Source: Heritagella sp051881655 (GTDB lineage: Bacteria; Bacillota; Clostridia; Oscillospirales; Acutalibacteraceae). Taken from it: 7,292 nt of DNA. This document shows positions 1 through 6,171 of the stretch, piece by piece; positions within the stretch are counted from its first letter, which is position 1; each line of letters starts with the position of its first letter. Where the stretch lies: positions 1-7,292 of the forward strand of contig JBJEQH010000203.1 of the NCBI GenBank assembly GCA_051881655.1, written 5' to 3'. A program made the position numbers and the translations under genes. The notes under the pieces were generated by a model that worked only from the letters and a program-made list of their open reading frames with translations, did not search any database and was not told the origin of the DNA.

Positions 1-719
1 CCTATGAGGTATCCCTGGGGGCGGATGCAACGGCCGCTCACGAGGCGGAGGAATTGGCCGAGGCCATCGAAGAGGGCCGGAAAAAGACAACCTCCTGCTG
101 CCCTGCCTTTGTGGAGATGATCGAAAAGCACTTCCCAAAATTGACCGGCCTGATTTCCCATACGGGATCCCCGATGGTGCTCACGGCGCGGTATCTCCAC
201 CGGGAGCACCCCGGTGCCAAGGTCGTCTTTATCGGGCCCTGCATGGCGAAAAAGCTGGAGATCCAGAAGGTGCAGGAGACGGCGGATCTGGTTCTCACCT
301 TCGAGGAATTGGCCGCCATGTTCGATGCCAGAGAAATCGACCCGGCCAGGAAAGCCGAGCAGGAGCAGGACGGAAGCCTGGCCGGAAAGAACTTTGCGAC
401 CAGCGGCGGGGTGACGGCCTCGGTTCAGCAGGTGTTTAAAGAGCGCGGCATCGAACTGAAGGCCTCCTGCTTGCAGTGCAACGGGGCCCGCGAGTGCAAG
501 AAAGCGCTGACGCTGCTGAATTTGGGGCGCCTTCCCGAGGATTTCCTGGAGGGGATGGCCTGCGAGGGGGGCTGTATTGCCGGCCCCGGCGGCGTGGAAA
601 GCCCGGTGCGCGTGAAGAAGAATCGGGCCAAGCTTCTTGCCCAGGCGGACTCGCGCGGCGTGGTGGAAAACATCCAGCAGATTCACGATTATACCGATGT
701 GAATATGGACGCCCGCTGA
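1..719 (+). CDS. [FeFe]-hydrogenase-type protein, H-cluster domain (5' partial)
   Basis: The reading frame is open at the window edge (first whole codon at base 3) and ends in TGA at 717-719, so about 238 C-terminal residues are visible. All three H-cluster signatures are present in order: TTSCCPAF (87-110), GPCMAKK (234-254) and EGMACEGGCIAGPG (549-590). Together they supply the four cysteines that bind the [4Fe-4S]-[2Fe] cluster in this family, plus the preceding proton-relay cysteine of SCC. In classical catalytic enzymes the second motif begins Met-Pro-Cys; here it is Gly-Pro-Cys, which I associate with group B or other non-prototypical clostridial enzymes. A Cys-x2-Cys-x5-Cys patch lies at about 468-497. 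A TTG at 54 is not the start, because matching sequence continues upstream of it. Likely role: cytoplasmic H2 metabolism or redox/H2 sensing. The N-terminal FeS domains that would decide between these are outside the window. Confidence 0.9.
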   Translation, partial: YEVSLGADATAAHEAEELAEAIEEGRKKTTSCCPAFVEMIEKHFPKLTGLISHTGSPMVLTARYLHREHPGAKVVFIGPCMAKKLEIQKVQETADLVLTFEELAAMFDAREIDPARKAEQEQDGSLAGKNFATSGGVTASVQQVFKERGIELKASCLQCNGARECKKALTLLNLGRLPEDFLEGMACEGGCIAGPGGVESPVRVKKNRAKLLAQADSRGVVENIQQIHDYTDVNMDAR

Positions 720-733
720 GGGAAAAATGGCAG

Positions 734-771
734 ATAGCCGTCGATTCGGAAAACGGATCGGCGGCTATTTT
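734..771 (+). terminator. Rho-independent terminator-like hairpin after the hydrogenase gene
   Basis: Bases 734-748 pair with 754-768 to form a continuous 15-bp stem (13 Watson-Crick pairs and two T-G wobbles) around a GAAAA loop, followed directly by TTTT. It starts 15 nt after the hydrogenase stop codon. The T-tract is short, so termination may be incomplete. On the opposite strand no T-tract touches the stem. Confidence 0.7.
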
Positions 772-797
772 GGAAGGACAGGGAGGAGGCTTTTTCC

Positions 798-1634
798 ATG
801 TTTGGGGATTTGCACAACCATTCCCGGTATTCGGATGGATCGCTTTCGGTGCGGGAGCTGATGGCCGTGGCGGCCCGCCTGGGGCTGCCGGTGATCGCTC
901 TGACCGACCACGATACCATGGCCGGGTGGGCGGAGGCGCTGGCCTGCGGAGAGGAAAAGGGGATCTGCGTGATTCCCGGTGTGGAATTTTCCACCCGTGA
1001 CCCGGCAACCGGGCGGAAGGCTCATCTGTTGGTCTATGCCCCGGAAAAGCCGGAGCTGCTCCGTCCCTATTGCGAATGGATGGCGCAGGAAAGGCGCCGC
1101 AGCGCAGAGATTATGCTGAAAAAAATTATGGAAAAATACCCGATTGACCGGGATTTGGTCTTGCGCTGTGCCAATGGGTGTGTTACGATATTTAAACAGC
1201 ATATTATGCTGGCGCTGATGGAGGCCGGGTATGCCGATCAGCTGTATGGCCCGCTTTTTCGTCAGTTGTTTGGGAAAGACGGAATGGCCCATGTGCCGGT
1301 CCGCTACCCCGATGTACACGAGGTGGCCCGCGCGGCCCGTGCGGCCGGCGGAACAATCGTGCTGGCCCATCCGGGGGAGTACCACAGCCTTCCGCTTTTG
1401 CGGGAGATGGCAAAAACGGGGGAAATCGACGGGGCTGAGTACTGGCACCCCCGGAATACCCCCCAGGATCAGGAGGAAATTGCCCGGGTGTGCGGGGAAT
1501 ACCACCTTCTGAAAACGGGCGGGACGGACTTTCACGGTTCCCATGGGGATCCCCGCTACCCGGTGGGGTCCTTTATTACACCGGAAAAGGAACTGCGTGC
1601 ATTTTTGGATCATGTGCACCGGGATCATTCATAA
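798..1634 (+). CDS. PHP-domain metal-dependent phosphoesterase (YciV/TrpH-like)
   Basis: A 278-aa cytoplasmic protein with the metal-binding motifs of the PHP superfamily: DLHNHS (H6, H8), SDG (D13), TDHDT (D37, H38, D39), GVEFS (E63), AHPGEYH (H191) and GGTDFHG (D244, H246). Length and motif order match the COG0613 group, whose studied members hydrolyse 3',5'-nucleoside bisphosphates or trim RNA 5' ends. That activity is inferred for this protein, not shown. The helical insert between the metal motifs is present, but the family's usual GRPH-type motif reads FKQH (H135), so the substrate may differ. The ATG is preceded by a strong GGAGGAGG at 782-789 with 8-nt spacing. The upstream hairpin ends only 11 nt before this site. 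The next gene follows after 21 nt, so the two are probably co-transcribed. Confidence 0.9.
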   Translation: MFGDLHNHSRYSDGSLSVRELMAVAARLGLPVIALTDHDTMAGWAEALACGEEKGICVIPGVEFSTRDPATGRKAHLLVYAPEKPELLRPYCEWMAQERRRSAEIMLKKIMEKYPIDRDLVLRCANGCVTIFKQHIMLALMEAGYADQLYGPLFRQLFGKDGMAHVPVRYPDVHEVARAARAAGGTIVLAHPGEYHSLPLLREMAKTGEIDGAEYWHPRNTPQDQEEIARVCGEYHLLKTGGTDFHGSHGDPRYPVGSFITPEKELRAFLDHVHRDHS

Positions 1635-1655
1635 AAGAAAGGAAGCAAACCGATT

Positions 1656-1901
1656 ATGAAAACTGTATACAAAACCAAAGGGACCTGTTCGCGGCAGATT
1701 CTGGTCGATGTGGAAAACGGCATTGTGAATTCGGTGGAATTTGTGGGCGGATGCAGCGGAAATACCCAGGGCATCGCTTCGCTGGTAAAGGGCATGAAGG
1801 TCGAGGATGTGATTGCCCGCTGTGAGGGGATCCGCTGTGGCTTTAAGGATACCTCCTGCCCGGATCAGCTGGCCAAGGCGCTGCGCGAGAATCAGGCATA
1901 A
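1656..1901 (+). CDS. TSCPD-domain small protein (TIGR03905-like)
   Basis: An 81-aa cysteine-rich protein of unknown function. It carries the two hallmark motifs of the family: GGCSGNTQGI (residues 31-40) and TSCPDQLA (66-73), with a GIRCG element between them (59-62). Cysteines at 11, 33, 56, 61 and 68 suggest metal or redox chemistry. The domain also occurs at the C-terminus of some B12-dependent ribonucleotide reductases; stand-alone copies like this are common in Clostridia and no biochemical role is established that I know of. No signal peptide or membrane segment is seen, and the length is complete for the family. An AGGAAG site at 1640-1645 sits 10 nt before the ATG. It lies 21 nt after the PHP gene and is followed by a terminator, making it the last gene of a two-gene unit. 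Confidence 0.88.
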   Translation: MKTVYKTKGTCSRQILVDVENGIVNSVEFVGGCSGNTQGIASLVKGMKVEDVIARCEGIRCGFKDTSCPDQLAKALRENQA

Positions 1902-1918
1902 AGAAGAGCAGATGGACG

Positions 1919-1965
1919 AAAGCCGACGGTGTACTGAGAAGTCAGGGCCGGAGGCTTTTTCTTTT
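1919..1965 (+). terminator. Terminator closing the PHP-TSCPD unit
   Basis: AAAGCC at 1919-1924 pairs with GGCTTT at 1953-1958. A tandem G-A mismatch (1925-1926 against 1951-1952) and a CGG/CCG helix (1927-1929 with 1948-1950) follow. The tip is a CTGA/TCAG hairpin (1934-1937 with 1942-1945) with a GAAG loop. The outer stem runs straight into TTTTTCTTTT (1956-1965), a good intrinsic-terminator tail. It begins 18 nt after the TSCPD stop and precedes the AT-rich hemA leader, which fits an operon boundary. The imperfect stem leaves open a structured leader or attenuator instead. Confidence 0.65.
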
Positions 1966-2030
1966 AATTGTAAAGATATTTAACTTTACGAATTTGAGAT
2001 TGAAAAGGGATTTCACTTTACGAGTTGGAG
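1966..2030 (+). promoter_or_regulatory. Putative promoter/operator region of the hem operon with repeated CTTTAC half-sites
   Basis: This is a strikingly AT-rich stretch in a GC-rich window, lying between a terminator and the first gene of a long operon, so the operon promoter should be here. It holds a 21-bp direct repeat, 1978-1998 and 2010-2030, matching at 18 of 21 positions (ATTTMACTTTACGARTTKGAG) with a 32-bp period. AATTGTAAAG at 1966-1975 is the reverse-oriented half-site, giving GTAAAG-N8-CTTTAC with the first copy. The second copy runs into the hemA ribosome binding site. I could not assign convincing -35 and -10 boxes: TTGTAA (1968-1973) and TTGAGA (1994-1999) are possible -35 hexamers without good partners. 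The regulator is unknown. Confidence 0.45.
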
Positions 2031-2034
2031 GGAG
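2027..2034 (+). promoter_or_regulatory. Ribosome binding site that fixes the hemA start
   Basis: GGAGGGAG lies 8-11 nt before the ATG at 2043. An in-frame TTG at 2025 overlaps this site and has no site of its own, so it is unlikely to be used. From 2043 the catalytic cysteine becomes residue 50, the usual position in the family. Confidence 0.7.
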
Positions 2035-2042
2035 AATGGGCA

Positions 2043-3845
2043 ATGATACGGATGGCAGGGATTGATTTTCACGGGGCAGAGATAGCGGTTCGGGAATCCT
2101 TTGCCCTTCAAACGGAACAAATCCCCCCGGTGCTTGCCCGTATGCGGGAACAAATCCCCTCGCTGCAGGGGTGCGTGGTGCTCTCCACCTGCAACCGGAC
2201 GGAATGCTGGGTGGATGATGGAGGAGAAGCGGATCTGCCCCGGGCCTTTTGCCGTGCCCTGCAAAGGGAGGACGCGGGCCTGCTCACTTTATGGGAAGAA
2301 GAGGCGGCCGTTCCCCATCTTTTCAAAACGGCCTGCGGGCGCAATTCCCTTCTGCCCGGGGACGATCAGATTCTCTCTCAGGTGCGCCAGGCGGCGGAAC
2401 TCTCCCGGGAAACCGGGTTTCTCAGTCCGGTTCTGGACCGTCTGTTCCGCCAGGCTGTCACCACCGCCAAGCGGATTAAAACCTCCTGTGCGGTACAGCG
2501 CGTCCCGGTTTCGGCCGCCTCTGCGGCGGTGGCGCTTCTGTCCTCCCGGGAGAACATAGCCGGGAAGCAATATCTGGTGATCGGAAACGGGAAAATCGGC
2601 CAGCTGGCTGCGGAGGAATTGCTAAGGAGCGGCGCGGCGGTGACCATGACGGTGCGCCAGTATCATCATGGCGAGGTGTGCATCCCGCGGGGGTGCCGGG
2701 CGGTTTTGTACGAAGAGCGCTATACCCGCATTCCGCTGATGGATGGGGTAATCAGCGCAACGGCCAGCCCGCATTACACCCTGACCGATGAAAAGCTCGC
2801 CCTGCTGCCCAAACCCTATACGTTTGTGGATCTGGCGGTTCCGCGGGATCTGGATCCCGCCATTGCGCGGCGGGAAAATGTGCGCCTCTATCATCTGGAT
2901 GATCTGCGGGTTCCCGCCGCTCCCCCGGATCCCCAGGAGGAGGCTCTGCTGGCACAGGGGGAAAAGGAGTTCCTTTTGTGGCAGCGGCACCGCGGGGATT
3001 ATTCGGTTCTGCAGCAGGTTGAAAAGGGTGCTTCCCGGGAGATCGTATGGCGGATGCGCGGGGAACAGGAGGAGCCGGATCCGCAGATCGAGTGGGCGGT
3101 CCGGAAAGCGGCCGAGAAGACCGTGGGAAAGCTGCTTCGGCAGATGCAGCAGCATCTTTCGGCGCAATGCTGGGAGGAATGCCTGCAGCTATGGCAGCGG
3201 GGGGACATGGACTGGCTGGGGGAGGCGGTTTGTGAACCGCCTGAAAAAAAGCCGCAGCCGGTGCTTTCCCGGGAAACAACGCGGTTTCCCCTGTTCCTCT
3301 CCCTGCAGGGGCAGCCGGTGCTGGTGGTCGGGGGCGGAAAAATTGCGGCGCGCCGTGTACAAACGCTGCTGCAGTGCGGCGCCTGTATCACGGTGGTAGC
3401 ACCGAAAATTTGTTCGGAAATCCTCGGAGAAGAGGAAAAAGGAAATCTGCGGGTGCAGCGGCGCTGTTACCGGCCGGGGGAGGAGAGCGGCTATTGCCTG
3501 TGCACGGCGGTGACGAACGATCGTTCGGTAAACCGTCTGGTGGGTGAGAACTGCCGTAGCCAGGGGATTCCGGTCTCCGTGGCCGATAACCAAAACGAAT
3601 GTTCGTTTTTCTTTCCGGCCCTGATCGCTGCCCCGCCGTATACAATTGGGCTTACCTCCGGCGGGGAGAATCACGGGGGACTGCGGGAGACGGCGGGGGC
3701 GCTGCGCCGCTGGATCAAGGAATATACAGGAGAAAATGATGATGAAAATCTGGAAAATCGGAACCCGGGAGAGCCGGCTGGCCATGGAGCAGACCGCCCT
3801 TGTTCTCCGGAGCATCCGGGAGAAAAAGCCGGAGATTCCCTTTGA
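2043..3845 (+). CDS. hemA: Glutamyl-tRNA reductase fused to precorrin-2 dehydrogenase (HemA-SirC)
   Basis: A 600-aa fusion. Residues 1 to about 405 are glutamyl-tRNA reductase, which makes glutamate-1-semialdehyde with NADPH: nucleophile C50 in LSTCNRTE, H92 in VPHLF, a diverged GRNSLLPGDDQI (99-110) where relatives read close to GLDSMVLGEDQI, nucleotide loop GNGKIG (181-186), then VDLAVPRDLDP and YHLDDL. A short helical dimerisation region follows. Residues 415 to about 562 are a SirC/CysG-N/Met8-type NAD-binding domain (VVGGGKIAARR at about 429, D515 in VADNQNECSFFFPA, TSGGENHGGL), expected to oxidise precorrin-2 to sirohydrochlorin. This domain stops after its Rossmann core; the usual C-terminal helical domain, involved in dimerisation and chelation in relatives, is missing. 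The last ~35 residues are a hydrophilic tail read out of frame through the first ~107 nt of hemC. It is the first gene of the operon. Confidence 0.93.
   Translation: MIRMAGIDFHGAEIAVRESFALQTEQIPPVLARMREQIPSLQGCVVLSTCNRTECWVDDGGEADLPRAFCRALQREDAGLLTLWEEEAAVPHLFKTACGRNSLLPGDDQILSQVRQAAELSRETGFLSPVLDRLFRQAVTTAKRIKTSCAVQRVPVSAASAAVALLSSRENIAGKQYLVIGNGKIGQLAAEELLRSGAAVTMTVRQYHHGEVCIPRGCRAVLYEERYTRIPLMDGVISATASPHYTLTDEKLALLPKPYTFVDLAVPRDLDPAIARRENVRLYHLDDLRVPAAPPDPQEEALLAQGEKEFLLWQRHRGDYSVLQQVEKGASREIVWRMRGEQEEPDPQIEWAVRKAAEKTVGKLLRQMQQHLSAQCWEECLQLWQRGDMDWLGEAVCEPPEKKPQPVLSRETTRFPLFLSLQGQPVLVVGGGKIAARRVQTLLQCGACITVVAPKICSEILGEEEKGNLRVQRRCYRPGEESGYCLCTAVTNDRSVNRLVGENCRSQGIPVSVADNQNECSFFFPALIAAPPYTIGLTSGGENHGGLRETAGALRRWIKEYTGENDDENLENRNPGEPAGHGADRPCSPEHPGEKAGDSL
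3728..3732 (+). promoter_or_regulatory. Ribosome binding site for hemC, inside the hemA-sirC reading frame
   Basis: AGGAG stands before three consecutive in-frame ATG codons (3736, 3739, 3742) at spacings of 3, 6 and 9 nt. The last two are the plausible starts. A TTG start at 3646 would add residues that match no HemC and lacks a site. Confidence 0.65.
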
Positions 3846-4626
3846 GATCTGCGGGATCAAGACGACGGGGGATCGGATTCTGGACCGCCCGCTGGCCCAA
3901 ATCGGTGGAAAAGGGCTGTTTATGAAGGAACTGGAGTACGCTCTGCTGGAGGGAAGCATCGACCTGGCCGTGCACAGCCTGAAGGACATGCCCATGCTCC
4001 TCCCTCAGGAGCTGCCTATTTTGGCCTACTCGGCCCGGGAGGACGAGCGGGATGTGCTGGTTCTCCGCCGGGGCCTGACGGCACTGCCGAAAGAACCTTT
4101 GTTCGGGTGCGGTTCTCTGCGCCGCCAAATGCAGCTGTATGACCTTTTTCCCGGCTGCCGGTGTGAGAGCGTCCGGGGAAATGTGATTACCCGGCTGCAA
4201 AAGCTGGATGAAGGAGAGTTTGATGCGCTGGTATTGGCGGCGGCCGGACTGAAGCGCCTGCACCGGGAGGACCGGATTTCCCGGTACTTTTCGGTGGAAG
4301 AGATGGTTCCGGCGGCCGGGCAGGGGATTCTGGCCGTGCAGGGACGGCAGCAGGAAGAATATCCCTTTTTGTCCGCGGTGGAGAATGCGGAGGCCCGGGA
4401 TGCAGCTGTATGCGAACGGGCGTTCGTTTCCGCCCTGCAGGGCGGCTGCACGGCCCCGGTGGCGGCCCATGCGGCCATTGAGGGAGAAGATCTGGTGCTG
4501 ACCGGGTTTTATGGAAAGGAACAGCCGGAACGGAATGTCCGCATGACAGCCCGGGGGCCCCGGACGCAGGCGGAGGAACTGGGTACCCGGCTTGCCCGGG
4601 AAGTGAGAAAGGCGGCCGGTTTATGA
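3739..4626 (+). CDS. hemC: Porphobilinogen deaminase (hydroxymethylbilane synthase)
   Basis: Joins four porphobilinogen units into the linear hydroxymethylbilane in the cytoplasm. About 295 aa, near full family length. Seen in order: IGTRESRLAMEQT at the N-terminus, GGKGLFMKELE, AVHSLKDMP with the catalytic aspartate (residue 83 from this start), SLRRQMQL with paired arginines 128-129, VRGNVITRL, LAAAGLKRL, PAAGQGILAVQ, and LQGGCTAPVAA, whose cysteine 237 carries the dipyrromethane cofactor. All key residues are intact. The start could also be 3742 or 3736. The first ~107 nt overlap the 3' end of hemA-sirC in another frame, and the stop overlaps the next start as ATGA (4623-4626). Both point to coupled translation within the operon. 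Confidence 0.95.
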   Translation: MMKIWKIGTRESRLAMEQTALVLRSIREKKPEIPFEICGIKTTGDRILDRPLAQIGGKGLFMKELEYALLEGSIDLAVHSLKDMPMLLPQELPILAYSAREDERDVLVLRRGLTALPKEPLFGCGSLRRQMQLYDLFPGCRCESVRGNVITRLQKLDEGEFDALVLAAAGLKRLHREDRISRYFSVEEMVPAAGQGILAVQGRQQEEYPFLSAVENAEARDAAVCERAFVSALQGGCTAPVAAHAAIEGEDLVLTGFYGKEQPERNVRMTARGPRTQAEELGTRLAREVRKAAGL

Positions 4627-6170
4627 ATCGAACAGGATGCGTCACACTGGTGGGGGCCGGTCCCGGCGACCTGCGCCTGCTCACCGCGGGGGGATGGCAG
4701 GCGCTTGCCCAGGCGGATGTGGTCTTATACGATCATCTGGTGGGCAGGGCGATTCTGGCGCTTTGCCCGGAAACCAGTGAAAAAATTCCGGTGGGGAAAG
4801 AGGCCGGAAATCACACCCTTCCCCAGGGGGAAATTCAGCGGCTCTTAGTGGAAAAAGCCCGGGAAGGAAAACGGGTGGTGCGCCTGAAGGGCGGCGATCC
4901 CTTTCTCTTTGGCCGCGGCGGGGAGGAGGCCGAAGCGCTGCGGGCCGCCGGGGTTCCCTACGAGGTGATTCCCGGGGTGACCTCGGCCTTTTCCGTACCG
5001 GCCTGTGCCGGAATTCCGGTGACGCACCGCGGGTGCAGTGCATCGGTGCACGTCTTTACGGCCCACCGGGAAAAAGAGGGGAGGGATCCCCTGAATTACG
5101 CCCAACTGGCCGTGCTGCCCGGTACTCTGGTTTTCCTGATGGGAGTGCATGCGGTTTCCGCGATCTGTCAGGGTCTGCTGACGGCCGGAATGGAGGGGAG
5201 TACGCCCGCGGCCATCATCGAAAAAGGGACCGTCGCCGGGGAGAGGGTGCTGACGGCCCCCCTGCGGGAGCTGGGGGAAAAAGCGGAGAGGGAAAAAATC
5301 GGAACCCCTGGTATCCTGTTGGTGGGAGAGGTCTGCGCCCTGCGGGATTCACTCTCCTGGCGGGAGCAGCTGCCGCTGTATAACAAACGTCTGTTCGTAA
5401 CGCGTCCCCGCAGCCGCAGCGCCGCTTTGGCCGGGCCGCTGCGGGAATTGGGGGCCGAAGTGATCGAAATTCCCGCGATTTCTCTCTCTCCCCGTTCCGG
5501 GCTGGACGAGCTGTGGGGGATTTTGGAGGAGAACGCCTTTGACCGGATGGTGTTTACCAGCCCATCGGGCGTGGAGATGTTTTTGGATGCCCTGCGGGAA
5601 AAGCGAATGGATGTTCGATCTTTGGCGGGGAAGAAAATCGCCGTGATCGGCCCCGCCACCGCCCGAAAGCTGGAGGAACGGGGGCTGTTTGCGGACTGCA
5701 TGCCGACGCGGTACGATACCCAGGCGCTGGCGGACCTCTTGATCGAAAGGGCCCCCGGTGACCGGATCCTGCTGCTCCGATCGGCGCAGGGGAACCCGGA
5801 GCTGTTCGGCCGGCTGCAGCAGGCGGGCGTCCGTGTCCGGGATATTCCGCTGTATGATACAAAATGGGAAAACGAACAATCGTTCTTCTCCAGGCTGCTG
5901 GCTGATTGCCTGAAGGGGGAAGAAAACGAGTACGTGCTGTTCACTTCGGCCAGTACGGTGCGGGGGTTCTGCCGGATGCTGCCGCCCGGGTTTGATCCCG
6001 CCCGCATTCAGGCGGTCTGTATCGGGGAACCCACGGCCAAAGCGGCCCGGGAGAAGAACATGAAGGTGTTTGTGGCCGAGAAGGCGACCGGGGAATCCAT
6101 GGTGGCCCGCTGTCTGGAACTTGCCCATCCGAAAAGGATGGCCTCGGAAAAAAGAAAGGAAGAAAACTGA
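4623..6170 (+). CDS. cobA-hemD: Uroporphyrinogen-III C-methyltransferase / uroporphyrinogen-III synthase fusion (CobA-HemD)
   Basis: A 515-aa bifunctional protein. Residues 1 to about 245 are SUMT, which uses SAM to methylate uroporphyrinogen III at C2 and C7, giving precorrin-2. Motifs: VGAGPGD (10-16), ADVVLYDHLV (31-40), RLKGGDPFLFGRGGEE (87-102), PGVTSAFSVPACAGIPVTHR (117-136), LVFLMGV, then IIEKGT and GTPGILLVGEV. The usual TGH after the fourth motif reads TAH. Residues from about 254 to 500 are HemD, which closes hydroxymethylbilane with inversion of ring D: FVTRPRSRS at its start, VFTSPSGVEMF, LLLRSAQG, YVLFTSASTVRGF and CIGEPTAKAA. HemD is poorly conserved, so position after CobA strengthens the call. 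The C-terminus is a charged Lys/Glu tail whose purine-rich codons also supply the hemB ribosome binding site. The start overlaps hemC by 4 nt, with only a weak AAAGG upstream. Such fusions occur in other clostridial clusters. Confidence 0.94.
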   Translation: MNRTGCVTLVGAGPGDLRLLTAGGWQALAQADVVLYDHLVGRAILALCPETSEKIPVGKEAGNHTLPQGEIQRLLVEKAREGKRVVRLKGGDPFLFGRGGEEAEALRAAGVPYEVIPGVTSAFSVPACAGIPVTHRGCSASVHVFTAHREKEGRDPLNYAQLAVLPGTLVFLMGVHAVSAICQGLLTAGMEGSTPAAIIEKGTVAGERVLTAPLRELGEKAEREKIGTPGILLVGEVCALRDSLSWREQLPLYNKRLFVTRPRSRSAALAGPLRELGAEVIEIPAISLSPRSGLDELWGILEENAFDRMVFTSPSGVEMFLDALREKRMDVRSLAGKKIAVIGPATARKLEERGLFADCMPTRYDTQALADLLIERAPGDRILLLRSAQGNPELFGRLQQAGVRVRDIPLYDTKWENEQSFFSRLLADCLKGEENEYVLFTSASTVRGFCRMLPPGFDPARIQAVCIGEPTAKAAREKNMKVFVAEKATGESMVARCLELAHPKRMASEKRKEEN

Positions 6171-6171
6171 A

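Noticed and set aside
54..56. TTG as the start of the hydrogenase gene
   Set aside because: The frame is open upstream to the window edge, reads plausible family sequence there, and no ribosome binding site precedes the TTG at a normal distance.
476..1000. + strand frame spanning the hydrogenase end, the hairpin and the PHP start
   Set aside because: It runs through a terminator and two genes read in another frame, and its Gly/Arg-rich product resembles no protein family.
765..1628. Long open frames on the minus strand, also at 5941-6843, 5168-6007 and 3189-3995
   Set aside because: They mirror well-recognised + strand genes in GC-rich DNA, show no family motifs, and their products are rich in Pro, Arg and Ser as expected of shadow frames.
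1968..1985. Possible Rex operator (TTGTAAAGATATTTAAC)
   Set aside because: Only the left half and part of the right half fit the TTGTTAA-N4-TTAACAA pattern. The GTAAAG/CTTTAC symmetry fits the sequence better.
2025..2042. TTG start for HemA 18 nt upstream of the ATG
   Set aside because: The codon overlaps the ribosome binding site and has none of its own. The ATG at 2043 puts the catalytic cysteine at residue 50, as usual.
1902..2042. Cobalamin or other known riboswitch before the hem operon
   Set aside because: The region is too short and lacks the B12-box and other conserved riboswitch cores. What is visible is a terminator plus AT-rich repeats.
3646..3738. N-terminal extension of HemC from a TTG at 3646
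   Set aside because: The extra ~30 residues match no HemC, overlap the SirC domain in another frame and lack a ribosome binding site. The IGTR motif belongs near the N-terminus.
3728..3745. Programmed -1 frameshift at GAGAAAATGATGATG to end HemA-SirC at the hemC start
   Set aside because: There is no proper X-XXY-YYZ slippery heptamer and no clear downstream stem. Only the convenient TGA supports it, so it stays a side note in the overlap finding.
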